64,000 nucleotides of DNA, taken from positions 62,001 through 126,000 of the forward strand of contig JAFQVY010000001.1 in assembly GCA_017407755.1 (NCBI GenBank). Reading direction: 5' to 3'. The notes beneath the pieces were generated by a model. That model was given only the letters and a program-made list of their open reading frames with translations. It ran no database searches and was not told the origin of the DNA. This document shows, one piece after another, positions 28,147 to 35,659 of this stretch. The DNA comes from Clostridia bacterium (GTDB lineage Bacteria > Bacillota > Clostridia > Oscillospirales > Acutalibacteraceae). Numbering within the stretch: the stretch's first letter is position 1; each line of letters starts with the position of its first letter. A program made the translations under genes and the position numbers.

Positions 28147-28794
28147 TTACTCCTTAACAAGACCGATAATTCTGCTTGTACCCAAGCGGCTTGCACCTAA
28201 AGAAAGAAACATCTCGGCATCCTCCAAGCTTGCAATTCCGCCTGCCGCTTTGATTTTAACGTGTGGCTCAACGTGCTGTGCAAAAAGCTTAATATCCTCA
28301 GCAGTTGCACCCTTTGAAGAAAAACCTGTAGAGGTTTTTATAAAGTCTGCTCCCGACTTGCTGACGATTTCGCACATTTTGATTTTTTCTTTTTCACTTA
28401 AAAGACAGGTTTCAATAATAACCTTTAAAACCTTACCCCCTGCCGCTCTTTTAACGGCTTTGATTTCATGTAAAACTTTGTCAAAATCACCGTTTTTAAC
28501 ATGGCCGATATTAATTACCATATCAATTTCGTCTGCACCCAAAGCCACTGCCTCTGTAGCCTCAAAGCACTTTACGTTTTCGGTACTGTAACCGTTTGGA
28601 AAACCTATTACGGTGCAGATTTTAAGCCTGTCTTTTACATACTCCTTTGCTCTTTTAACATAAGAAAGGGGTATGCATACACTGGCAGTACTGAATTTTA
28701 TCCCCTCATCGCAAAGAGAATAAATCTGCTCTATAGTTGCAGTCTGAGAAAGCAATGTATGGTCAGTTGCCCTTAAAATTTTTTCAATATCCAT
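28147..28794 (-). CDS. deoC: Deoxyribose-phosphate aldolase
   Basis: 215 aa from the ATG at 28794; an upstream GTG lies within the ribosome site AAAGGTGAT. Class I aldolase that splits deoxyribose 5-phosphate into acetaldehyde and glyceraldehyde 3-phosphate. It shows DHTLL at the N terminus, VIGFPNGY, EIDMVINIG, the helper lysine region LKVIIETCLL, and the Schiff-base lysine in VKIKAAGGI. It is first gene of the deoC-deoD-deoB operon. Confidence 0.96.
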   Translation of the reverse strand: MDIEKILRATDHTLLSQTATIEQIYSLCDEGIKFSTASVCIPLSYVKRAKEYVKDRLKICTVIGFPNGYSTENVKCFEATEAVALGADEIDMVINIGHVKNGDFDKVLHEIKAVKRAAGGKVLKVIIETCLLSEKEKIKMCEIVSKSGADFIKTSTGFSSKGATAEDIKLFAQHVEPHVKIKAAGGIASLEDAEMFLSLGASRLGTSRIIGLVKE

Positions 28795-28810
28795 TAATAT
28801 CACCTTTTAA

Positions 28811-28839
28811 ATTATATAAAAACCAAAAACAGTAGTCAA
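28811..28839 (-). promoter_or_regulatory. SigA-type promoter of deoC-deoD-deoB
   Basis: Minus strand TTGACT, 17-base spacer, TATAAT. The -10 ends only 16 bases before the deoC start, so the leader would be about ten bases, leaving little room for leader control. Confidence 0.78.
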
Positions 28840-28908
28840 CAAGCTAAAAGAATATTGACAAAATTACATTGATAGTTCAAAATATATATTGGATTTTTAT
28901 GAGAAGAA

Positions 28909-29874
28909 GTGAGCAGTTTGATACCACTTATTATAATCGGAGCACTTTTGGTTATTTTGCTTTGTGTATGTATTGTATTTGGATTTTTGGCTTTTGAAAG
29001 AAGCTTTACCCGCAGAATTTATGAGGGGGACCCTATAGACGCCGCCGCAAAAAAGGTTGGCGACAGGCCCTACTGTGAGGAATTTCGCAAGGGGATTTAT
29101 TGGTTCAGGGATTTTAAAGACAAAGAAGAGGTATGGATTAAATCCTTTGACGGCTTAAAGCTTAAGGGTTATTACCTTAAAAACGAGAAATCACAGGGCA
29201 GAGTTATGATAGTTTGCCACGGATACCGCTCTTTTCCCTACTTCGACTTTTCTGCTTCTGCAAAGGTTTATTACGAACAAGGCTTTGATTTGCTTTTTAT
29301 AGTAGAGCGTGCTCACCTTGACTCAGAGGGCAAATACATAACCTTTGGGCTAAAAGAGAGATACGACCTTTTAGAGTGGATAAAATTTGTAGACAAAAGG
29401 CACGGCGGCAGAGCAAGAATTTTGCTCGCAGGAGTATCTATGGGTGCTTCTACTGTTATGTATACCTTAGGTCTTGATTTGCCAAAGTCTGTTAAGGGTG
29501 CACTTTGCGACTGCGGATTTGATACACCAAAGCACGTTATCGGCTTTGCTCTTATTGAGGTTTTCAAATCAAAAAAGCTGGCTTCCTTTATGTCAAACTT
29601 CGTAAGCTTTGCCGCACTTTTTAAAATCGGCTCTCTTTTAGGGCGAGTGAACACCTCGAAAAGCCTTAAGAAAAACACCTTGCCTGTAATGTTTGCTCAC
29701 GGCAAGGCAGACGATGTTGTGCCCTTTGAAATGTTTGAGAAAAACATAAGCTGTAATCCGTCTGAAATGTTTACCGTTACCTCAGAAAAAGCGGCTCACG
29801 GACTTGTGTTTTACTATGAAAATGAAGAATATCTGAAAACCTTTCAAAAGCTTATTGAAGCGGCAGATATGTAA
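28909..29874 (+). CDS. Membrane-anchored alpha/beta hydrolase
   Basis: 321 aa from a GTG start with AGAAG upstream. One N-terminal membrane helix (about 3-28) is followed by an alpha/beta-hydrolase domain: oxyanion strand VMIVCHGYRS, nucleophile elbow GVSMGAS, acid region AHGKADDVVP and a final His in AAHGL. This is the YqkD/peptidase S9-like layout; the substrate is unknown. It is divergent from deoC. TTGACA at 28855 may be its -35, but I see no convincing -10. Confidence 0.85.
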   Translation: MSSLIPLIIIGALLVILLCVCIVFGFLAFERSFTRRIYEGDPIDAAAKKVGDRPYCEEFRKGIYWFRDFKDKEEVWIKSFDGLKLKGYYLKNEKSQGRVMIVCHGYRSFPYFDFSASAKVYYEQGFDLLFIVERAHLDSEGKYITFGLKERYDLLEWIKFVDKRHGGRARILLAGVSMGASTVMYTLGLDLPKSVKGALCDCGFDTPKHVIGFALIEVFKSKKLASFMSNFVSFAALFKIGSLLGRVNTSKSLKKNTLPVMFAHGKADDVVPFEMFEKNISCNPSEMFTVTSEKAAHGLVFYYENEEYLKTFQKLIEAADM

Positions 29875-29903
29875 TTGAAACTTTCTTCTGTTTATGTTAT
29901 AAT
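29875..29903 (+). promoter_or_regulatory. SigA-type promoter for the membrane protein/O-antigen ligase pair
   Basis: TTGAAA, 17-base spacer, TATAAT, beginning at the first base after the hydrolase stop codon. Confidence 0.82.
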
Positions 29904-29927
29904 GGTAAGGTTTTATCGGAGGATATT

Positions 29928-30599
29928 ATGAGCAAAAAGCAAATGACAACCAAGCTTGCAATTTTAAGTGTTAACTTAATGCTTGCGGTTATGGAATTTA
30001 TAGGGCTTGTGCTTATGGTAAAGCTTTACAAAAGCTATAACCTGCACCCCTTTGGCTGGCTTCAATATTACACACAGCTTTCAAATATTTTCTCAATGTT
30101 TGCCGCTTTTGGAGTAGCTTTCTTTGAGGCACGAGACCTTATTATAAAAAAGGAAATGCCCCACCCTTTAGCAAGGCTTTTTAAATTTATAACCGCCTGT
30201 ATGCTTATGCAAACCTTTCTTGTCACCTTGTTTGTATTGTCCCCTATGGGAATGATGGGTGGCTTCCTGCCCCTTATGTTTGAGGGCGCTAACCTTTACC
30301 ACCATTTACTGTGCCCGCTTTTGTCTGTTATTTCGCTGATAATTCTTGAAAAGGGCGAAAAAATCACCTTAAAACACTGTGTTTACGCTTTGATTCCTAC
30401 AGTTATTTACGCTGTAGTTTCGGTGACGCTTAATATTCTTAAAGTCTGGCATGGGCCTTATCCGTTTTTGTATGTTTATGAACAGCCTTTTTATATGTCA
30501 ATAATTTGGGCTGTTGTTATACTTGGCGGTGCTTTTTTAATTACCTTATTAGTAAAAGCATTGGCGAATATCCCACTTAAAAAGAAAAAGGAGAGTTAA
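29928..30599 (+). CDS. Polytopic membrane protein, possibly Pr6Pr family
   Basis: 223 aa with about six membrane helices. It has YYTQLSNIFSMF in the second helix region and ANLYHHLLCPLLSVISLIILEKG in the middle; these resemble Pr6Pr-type membrane proteins, whose function is unknown. GGAGG precedes the ATG by seven bases. It stops one base before the O-antigen-ligase-like gene begins, so the two are probably co-expressed. Confidence 0.6.
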   Translation: MSKKQMTTKLAILSVNLMLAVMEFIGLVLMVKLYKSYNLHPFGWLQYYTQLSNIFSMFAAFGVAFFEARDLIIKKEMPHPLARLFKFITACMLMQTFLVTLFVLSPMGMMGGFLPLMFEGANLYHHLLCPLLSVISLIILEKGEKITLKHCVYALIPTVIYAVVSVTLNILKVWHGPYPFLYVYEQPFYMSIIWAVVILGGAFLITLLVKALANIPLKKKKES

Positions 30600-30600
30600 A

Positions 30601-32214
30601 ATGGCAAAGAAAAATTCTGCTTCAAAGGCACCAAAGCTGAGATTTACTGTTAGCCACGCTATGGTTACCCTTTATACGATTCTGATGTTTACGCTTTTTC
30701 CGCTGTTTCTTACTAATTATTATCAGAGTGCAAGGCGTGACAAATTCTGGCTCTTTGTAATTGTTACAGCCATTGTAGGCGTTACTTTGGGAATTATTGC
30801 TTTGTGCCAGCATTTCAGCAAAAGCAACGAAAAATTAAACACCTACTTTGACCCCTTTAAGCTTAATTTAACGGATATCGGAATGTTGGCTTTTTTAGGC
30901 GTTACTGTTATTTCTACAATAGTTGCCCTTATAGGCGCAGAAAATGCAGGCGAAGCTTTTGAAAAGCTTCTTTTAGGCAGCTACGGCAGAAATATGGGAC
31001 TTTTGATGATACTGATGATGGCAGTTTGCTATTTCTGTGTTTCAAGATATTTTTACTATACAAAGTACGTTATCTACTTTATGTTTATCGGTATGACCAT
31101 AATGAGCTTTGTGGCAATAGTTAATTTTTACCACATCGACATTTTAGGCATTTTTGCAAAGTACCAGACCAACGAAAACGTTCAGGTTAACTTTACATCC
31201 ACCATCGGCAACAAAAACTACCTTTCGGCTATGATTACGGTTGCGCTTCCCTTCTCGGTTGGTCTTGCTGTTGCAACTAAGGATAAGATTTTAAGAATAA
31301 TCGCTTATGTAAGCACAGGACTTCAGTTTATGGGGCTTCTGGTGGCTACATCTGACGGTGGTTTCTTAGGTTGTTTTGCAGCCTTTGCGGTTATGCTTGT
31401 AATTTTAAGCCGTGACAGAATTAAGCTTTCTAAATTTTTCTTCTGCCTGTGCATAATGATGGCAAGTGCCAAGCTTTTGTGGCTTTTTGATCTGTTAATG
31501 AAGGGCAACAATAAGGGATATACCAGTTTTTCTGAAATTTTTGTATATAATAATTTTGTGTTTATTCTTATTCCCGTTTTTCTTCTGCTTGCAATTTACT
31601 GCCAAAAAACAAAGGCAGAGCATTTTGAAAAATACTGCTTTATTACATCTTTATCAATTATAGCAGTAGGTGTTCTGGCAATAATAGTACTGTTTATTTA
31701 CTACTCTTTAATCGACACCACCTCTACCCTCGGCTCCTTTACAAGATTTTTCCGTTTTGACGAAAAATGGGGTACTCACCGAGGCTTTTTCTGGATTAAA
31801 TCCTTTGAGCTTATGAATGACTTTAACTTCTTCGAAATTCTTTTTGGCTCAGGACCTGACACCTTTTATAATGTTTTTGCCGTTTATTTTGACGAGCTTC
31901 ACGCCCGCTTCGGCGACACCTCTACAAACGCCGCTCATAACGTTTACATCAACTATCTTGTAACCGTTGGCGTAACAGGACTTTTAAGCTACCTTTTGTT
32001 TGTAGGCAGTGCAATTGTTAATTCTGTTAAAAACGCTAAGGTTAATCCCCTTGCACTTATGTGTGTAGGCGTAATTGTTGCTTATGCAACTCAGGACATT
32101 GTAAACATCGCAAATCCCGTAAATACACCTTGGTTTATTATGTTCATTGCCTTAAGCGAGGCTACAAGGCTTAAAGCAAACAGCAGTGAAAGATTAATGG
32201 AAGTAAATTTCTAA
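30601..32214 (+). CDS. O-antigen ligase-like polysaccharide ligase/polymerase
   Basis: 537 aa with about 12 membrane helices. The long extracytoplasmic loop before the last helices carries the Wzy/WaaL-type pattern (GSGPDTFYNVF, then AHNVYINYLVTVGVTGLLSYLL). Such enzymes join or polymerise lipid-linked glycans at the outer face of the membrane. No other glycan-assembly genes are nearby, so the glycan is unknown. In Gram-positives the family also covers teichuronic and exopolysaccharide polymerases. Confidence 0.75.
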   Translation: MAKKNSASKAPKLRFTVSHAMVTLYTILMFTLFPLFLTNYYQSARRDKFWLFVIVTAIVGVTLGIIALCQHFSKSNEKLNTYFDPFKLNLTDIGMLAFLGVTVISTIVALIGAENAGEAFEKLLLGSYGRNMGLLMILMMAVCYFCVSRYFYYTKYVIYFMFIGMTIMSFVAIVNFYHIDILGIFAKYQTNENVQVNFTSTIGNKNYLSAMITVALPFSVGLAVATKDKILRIIAYVSTGLQFMGLLVATSDGGFLGCFAAFAVMLVILSRDRIKLSKFFFCLCIMMASAKLLWLFDLLMKGNNKGYTSFSEIFVYNNFVFILIPVFLLLAIYCQKTKAEHFEKYCFITSLSIIAVGVLAIIVLFIYYSLIDTTSTLGSFTRFFRFDEKWGTHRGFFWIKSFELMNDFNFFEILFGSGPDTFYNVFAVYFDELHARFGDTSTNAAHNVYINYLVTVGVTGLLSYLLFVGSAIVNSVKNAKVNPLALMCVGVIVAYATQDIVNIANPVNTPWFIMFIALSEATRLKANSSERLMEVNF

Positions 32215-32288
32215 AATTCTTTCAAAGAAGATAGAATATAAATATGTAATTTTTGCAGGAAATTTTACTGAAAATTGCAGATATTTTA

Positions 32289-32318
32289 TTGACAGATAAG
32301 GCTTTTTAGATGTATAAT
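32289..32318 (+). promoter_or_regulatory. SigA-type promoter of the CofE-like gene
   Basis: TTGACA, 18-base spacer, TATAAT, about 40 bases before the start codon. Confidence 0.8.
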
Positions 32319-32360
32319 AAATCGTCTTTTTTAGTTAGGACACGAAAGGAAGTAAAAGCT

Positions 32361-33542
32361 ATGCATTACACCGGAGTTGTTTCAAGAGGTATTATATGCC
32401 CCATTTTTCAGGAGGGCGACGACCTTGTGGCAGCTATTGTAAAAAGCATCACAGATGCTGCAAAGAACGAAAATTTCGAGCTTCAGGACAGAAACATTGT
32501 AGGTGTTACCGAGGCTGTTGTAGCAAGAACACAGGGCAACTACGCTACAGTGGATCAGATTGCCGCAGACCTTAGAAACAAATTTGGCGGCGAGGATTTG
32601 GGCATTGTGTTCCCTATTCTTTCCAGAAACCGCTTTGCAATTTTGCTTCGCTCTATTGCAAAGAGCTGTAAGAAGCTTTACGTTCAGCTTTCTTACCCTT
32701 CTGACGAGGTTGGTAATTCCTTTATCACTTATGATGCTATCGATGAAAAAGGCGTAAATCCTTACAGCGACAGCTTCAACGAAGAAGAATTCCGCAAGGT
32801 TTTTGGTTTCGAGACAAAGCACACCTTTACAGGCGTTGACTATATCGAGTATTACAAGAGCTTGGGCGACAATATTGAGATTGTTTTCTCAAATGACCCC
32901 AGATATATTCTTAACTACACAAAGAATGTACTTAACTGCGACATTCACACACGCTTCAGAACTCAGAGACTTCTTCTTAACGCAGGTGCAGAAAAGGTTT
33001 ACAGAATGGACCAGATTCTTACCGAAAGCGTTGACGGCTCTGGCTTTAACCCCCAGTACGGCATTTTAGGCTCTAACAAAGCTACCGAAGAAAAGGTTAA
33101 GCTTTTCCCCAGAGATTGCGACAAGTTTGTTAACGACCTTCAGGCTGCACTTTTAAAGGAAACAGGCAAGCACATGGAGGTTATGGTATACGGCGACGGC
33201 GGCTTTAAAGACCCTGTTGGCGGCATTTGGGAGCTTGCAGACCCTGTTGTTTCCCCCGGCTACACTTCAGGTCTTGAGGGTACTCCCAACGAGATTAAGA
33301 TGAAGTATTTCGCTGACAACGACCTTGCAGGTCTTAAAGGCGAAGAGCTTGCAAACGCTATGAAGGAGCTTATCAAAAAGAAGGAGAAAAACCTTGTTGG
33401 CGATATGACTTCACAGGGTACTACTCCCAGACGCCTCACTGACCTTTTAGGAAGCCTTTGCGACCTTACAAGCGGTAGTGGCGACAGAGGTACACCTTGT
33501 ATCCTTATTCAGGGTTATTTCGATAACTACGCTACAGAATAA
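32361..33542 (+). CDS. Coenzyme F420-0:L-glutamate ligase-like protein
   Basis: 393 aa from the ATG at 32361; AAAGGAAG lies eight bases upstream, while an in-frame ATG at 32310 lies at the -10 region of the promoter. The fold family is that of CofE: VGVTEAVVARTQGNY near residue 55, and a C-terminal VYGDGGFKDPVGGIWELADPV with the metal-binding acidic residues. CofE adds glutamate to F420, but no other F420 genes are visible. Clostridia without F420 commonly carry this longer homologue, so the real substrate is unclear. Confidence 0.8.
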   Translation: MHYTGVVSRGIICPIFQEGDDLVAAIVKSITDAAKNENFELQDRNIVGVTEAVVARTQGNYATVDQIAADLRNKFGGEDLGIVFPILSRNRFAILLRSIAKSCKKLYVQLSYPSDEVGNSFITYDAIDEKGVNPYSDSFNEEEFRKVFGFETKHTFTGVDYIEYYKSLGDNIEIVFSNDPRYILNYTKNVLNCDIHTRFRTQRLLLNAGAEKVYRMDQILTESVDGSGFNPQYGILGSNKATEEKVKLFPRDCDKFVNDLQAALLKETGKHMEVMVYGDGGFKDPVGGIWELADPVVSPGYTSGLEGTPNEIKMKYFADNDLAGLKGEELANAMKELIKKKEKNLVGDMTSQGTTPRRLTDLLGSLCDLTSGSGDRGTPCILIQGYFDNYATE

Positions 33543-33547
33543 ACTTT

Positions 33548-33576
33548 CGGGCTGATTATAAATCAGCCCGTTTTTT
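33548..33576 (+). terminator. Rho-independent terminator
   Basis: Perfect 10-bp stem CGGGCTGATT/AATCAGCCCG with a three-base loop, followed by six T. Confidence 0.92.
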
Positions 33577-33579
33577 GTC

Positions 33580-33608
33580 TTGATTATTCTATATTTAAGT
33601 AGTATACT
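33580..33608 (+). promoter_or_regulatory. SigA-type promoter of the small lipoprotein
   Basis: TTGATT, 17-base spacer, TATACT, starting directly after the preceding terminator. Confidence 0.7.
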
Positions 33609-33637
33609 GAAGTCAGCAAATTACGAGGAGGATTTTT

Positions 33638-33970
33638 ATGAAAAAAGCAACTGCTGTAGTGGCAATTATACTTATGCTCTGCTGTATGCTTTCAGCCTGC
33701 GGCAAAGGTGATAGCTTGGTAGGTACGTGGACATTTTCTGAAGACGGAATTGTAATGTCCTTTATTTTTGAGAAAGACGGCACCGGCAAGGTTACCGCTT
33801 TGGAGGGGCTTATTAACATCGAGTACACCTACGAAATCAAAGACGGCAAGCTTTACTTTGACGAATCAGGGCAGGAGATTTTGGGCACTCACCCCTACAC
33901 CTTTGAAATCAAAGGCAAAGAGCTTTCCCTTACTGCCGGCGGCGACGTAATGGTGCTAACCAAAGAATAA
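33638..33970 (+). CDS. Small lipoprotein of unknown function
   Basis: 110 aa. Lipoprotein signal peptide with lipobox LSAC (Cys 21). The mature part is a short beta-rich domain (LVGTWTFSEDG...DGTGKVTALEG...YEIKDGKLYFDE...LSLTAGGD), as in the small DUF5640-like lipoproteins of clostridia. These are thought to sit on the outer membrane face; no function is known. GAGGAGG precedes the ATG. Monocistronic. Confidence 0.8.
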   Translation: MKKATAVVAIILMLCCMLSACGKGDSLVGTWTFSEDGIVMSFIFEKDGTGKVTALEGLINIEYTYEIKDGKLYFDESGQEILGTHPYTFEIKGKELSLTAGGDVMVLTKE

Positions 33971-33973
33971 CAA

Positions 33974-33998
33974 AAAACCGAGCGTAACGCTCGGTTTT
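33974..33998. terminator. Bidirectional terminator between lipoprotein and TetR genes
   Basis: AAAACCGAGCG/CGCTCGGTTTT around a TAA loop: an 11-bp stem flanked by A on one side and T on the other, serving both convergent genes. Confidence 0.9.
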
Positions 33999-33999
33999 C

Positions 34000-34569
34000 T
34001 TATTTTAGCATCTTATTAATAAGCTTAAGCTGGTCTTTAACATCTTTTTCGGTAACAGGAATAATGGCAGAGTGCTTATACATACCCTCGATAATAAAAC
34101 AAATCTGCTTAGCGGTAGCCTTTATGTCCTTGCAGTTATATACTCCTGTTTTATTTCCTGTTTTTATAAGCTCTTCAATAATTTTAAGACAGTCACTTGC
34201 ACGTTTTGCAGCAATTTCTTTGCCTTCTTTACTGTTTGAAGCAAACTCGGTTATTGCATTGTCAATTCCGAAATCCTCTTCTAAAATGCGGTTCATTCTG
34301 TGTGAAAGATATACGTTAAGTATTTTATCCGCAGAAACCTCGCCGTCTTTTGCCTTTTTAAGGGAAGAAAGTGCCATTTCCTGCTCACGCTTTATTATTT
34401 CGGTAAAAATAACAGAGGTTGAAGAAAAATGACGATACAGTCCGCCTCGTGAAATTTCTGCGGCGGTACAAATGTCTTTCATAGTAACAGCCGAAAAGCC
34501 TGATTTTGCAAAAAGTTTTTCTGCCGCATTGAGTATTCTGGTATCAGTAGCCAAGCCTTTAGCGCCCAT
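34000..34569 (-). CDS. TetR family transcriptional regulator
   Basis: 189 aa from the ATG at 34569 (GAGGTG upstream). The N-terminal helix-turn-helix is typical: ILNAAEKLFAKSGFSAVTMKDI, then ISRGGLYRHFSS. The C-terminal ligand domain is not diagnostic. The divergent neighbour on the right is far away and ends in a terminator, so the target genes are unknown. Confidence 0.93.
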   Translation of the reverse strand: MGAKGLATDTRILNAAEKLFAKSGFSAVTMKDICTAAEISRGGLYRHFSSTSVIFTEIIKREQEMALSSLKKAKDGEVSADKILNVYLSHRMNRILEEDFGIDNAITEFASNSKEGKEIAAKRASDCLKIIEELIKTGNKTGVYNCKDIKATAKQICFIIEGMYKHSAIIPVTEKDVKDQLKLINKMLK

Positions 34570-34650
34570 GGTGCACCTCACATAAATTTTTACAAGTTTA
34601 TTATAGCAAACAAAAGCATAAAAATCTACTGTTTCCGAGATATTTTTGCA

Positions 34651-34680
34651 TAAAAATGCACTCCTTACTTAAAGGAGTGC
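34651..34680 (-). terminator. Terminator after degV
   Basis: Stem GCACTCCTT/AAGGAGTGC; on the minus strand it is followed by ATTTTTA. Confidence 0.87.
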
Positions 34681-34686
34681 AAAATT

Positions 34687-35547
34687 TTACTCTGTCATAA
34701 AAAGAACGCCTAAGGTTGCAGGGCCGCAGTGGCTTGAAATAGTACAGCTTGCACGGGTACAGAAAACTTCCTTGAAAATGCCCTTGCTCTTAACGTGCTC
34801 AACAGCCAAATCAACAATACCGTCTTTGTCGGAAGAATAAGTAACAAAAACCCTGTCGGTTTTGATATTGTCGTAAGCGGCTAAGGTGTCGTCGATATAA
34901 TCGGTAATAACCTTTGTAAGCTTACCGCGGTACTTTTTGGTAACGCCCATAGCTCCGTTTTTAGAGTTATCAACGCCGATACAAGGCTTGAGACCTAAAA
35001 GGTTTGCACCAAAAGCGGCAACGGCTGAGCATCTGCCGCCTGCCTTCATAAATTCAAGTGTATCCAAAATAAAGCTGGCGTGGTTTTTCTGATTTAAAGC
35101 TCTTACTTCTTCGGCAATCTGAGCCGCAGGCATACCCTGCTGAGCTCTAATTGCGGCTTCAATTGTTAAGAGACCTGCACCAGTGCTTAAAGAGCAGGAG
35201 TCAATTGTATGAAGCTTGCCGTCAAGCTCCTCAGCGGCAAGCACAGAGCTTCGATAGCTTACAGAAAGCGCTGAGCCTAAGCTTACATAAACAATCTCAT
35301 AGCCATCGTCAATGTAAGGCTTAAAGGTATCAATAAGCTCCTCGCTGTTAATAGCGGCGGTTTTAGGAAGCTCCTTGGTCTCATAATAATGGTCAAAAAG
35401 CTCTGTAGTGGTGATGTTCACGTTGTCCTCATAGGTTTTTCCGCCAAGATTAATGTGCATAGGAATTGTTTTAATTGAGTACCTTTCATAAAGCTCAGGG
35501 GTAAGGTCAATAGTGCTGTCAGAAAATACTAAAACTTTGTTACTCAT
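34687..35547 (-). CDS. DegV family fatty-acid-binding protein
   Basis: 286 aa, the usual length; ATG at 35547 with AAAGGAAG eight bases upstream. It has the family N terminus VLVFSDSTIDLTPEL, SLGSALSVSYRS around residue 90, and EFMKAGGRCS. DegV/FakB proteins present a fatty acid to the kinase FakA for phosphorylation. No fakA homologue is in the window. Which fatty acid is bound cannot be told. Confidence 0.92.
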   Translation of the reverse strand: MSNKVLVFSDSTIDLTPELYERYSIKTIPMHINLGGKTYEDNVNITTTELFDHYYETKELPKTAAINSEELIDTFKPYIDDGYEIVYVSLGSALSVSYRSSVLAAEELDGKLHTIDSCSLSTGAGLLTIEAAIRAQQGMPAAQIAEEVRALNQKNHASFILDTLEFMKAGGRCSAVAAFGANLLGLKPCIGVDNSKNGAMGVTKKYRGKLTKVITDYIDDTLAAYDNIKTDRVFVTYSSDKDGIVDLAVEHVKSKGIFKEVFCTRASCTISSHCGPATLGVLFMTE

Positions 35548-35582
35548 AGCAAAAGCTTCCTTTCCGAAAACCAAAATTTCTA

Positions 35583-35611
35583 TTGTAGTGTAAAAATAAA
35601 TATGTTACAAT
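35583..35611 (+). promoter_or_regulatory. Candidate promoter of the GH31 gene
   Basis: TTGTAG, 17-base spacer, TACAAT, about 50 bases before the GH31 start. It abuts the divergent degV promoter. Confidence 0.5.
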
Positions 35612-35612
35612 G

Positions 35613-35641
35613 ATTATACACTATATTTGTATATTTTTCAA
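35613..35641 (-). promoter_or_regulatory. SigA-type promoter of degV
   Basis: Minus strand TTGAAA, 17-base spacer, TATAAT. The -10 region lies in a 20-base stretch identical to part of the promoter of the surface protein gene at 39459-40298. Confidence 0.8.
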
Positions 35642-35659
35642 TAAGGCAGTGAAAACATT

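Noticed and set aside
28127..28591. Open frame of 154 codons opposite deoC
   Set aside because: Shadow of deoC with no family resemblance; deoC has all its active-site motifs and a consensus promoter.
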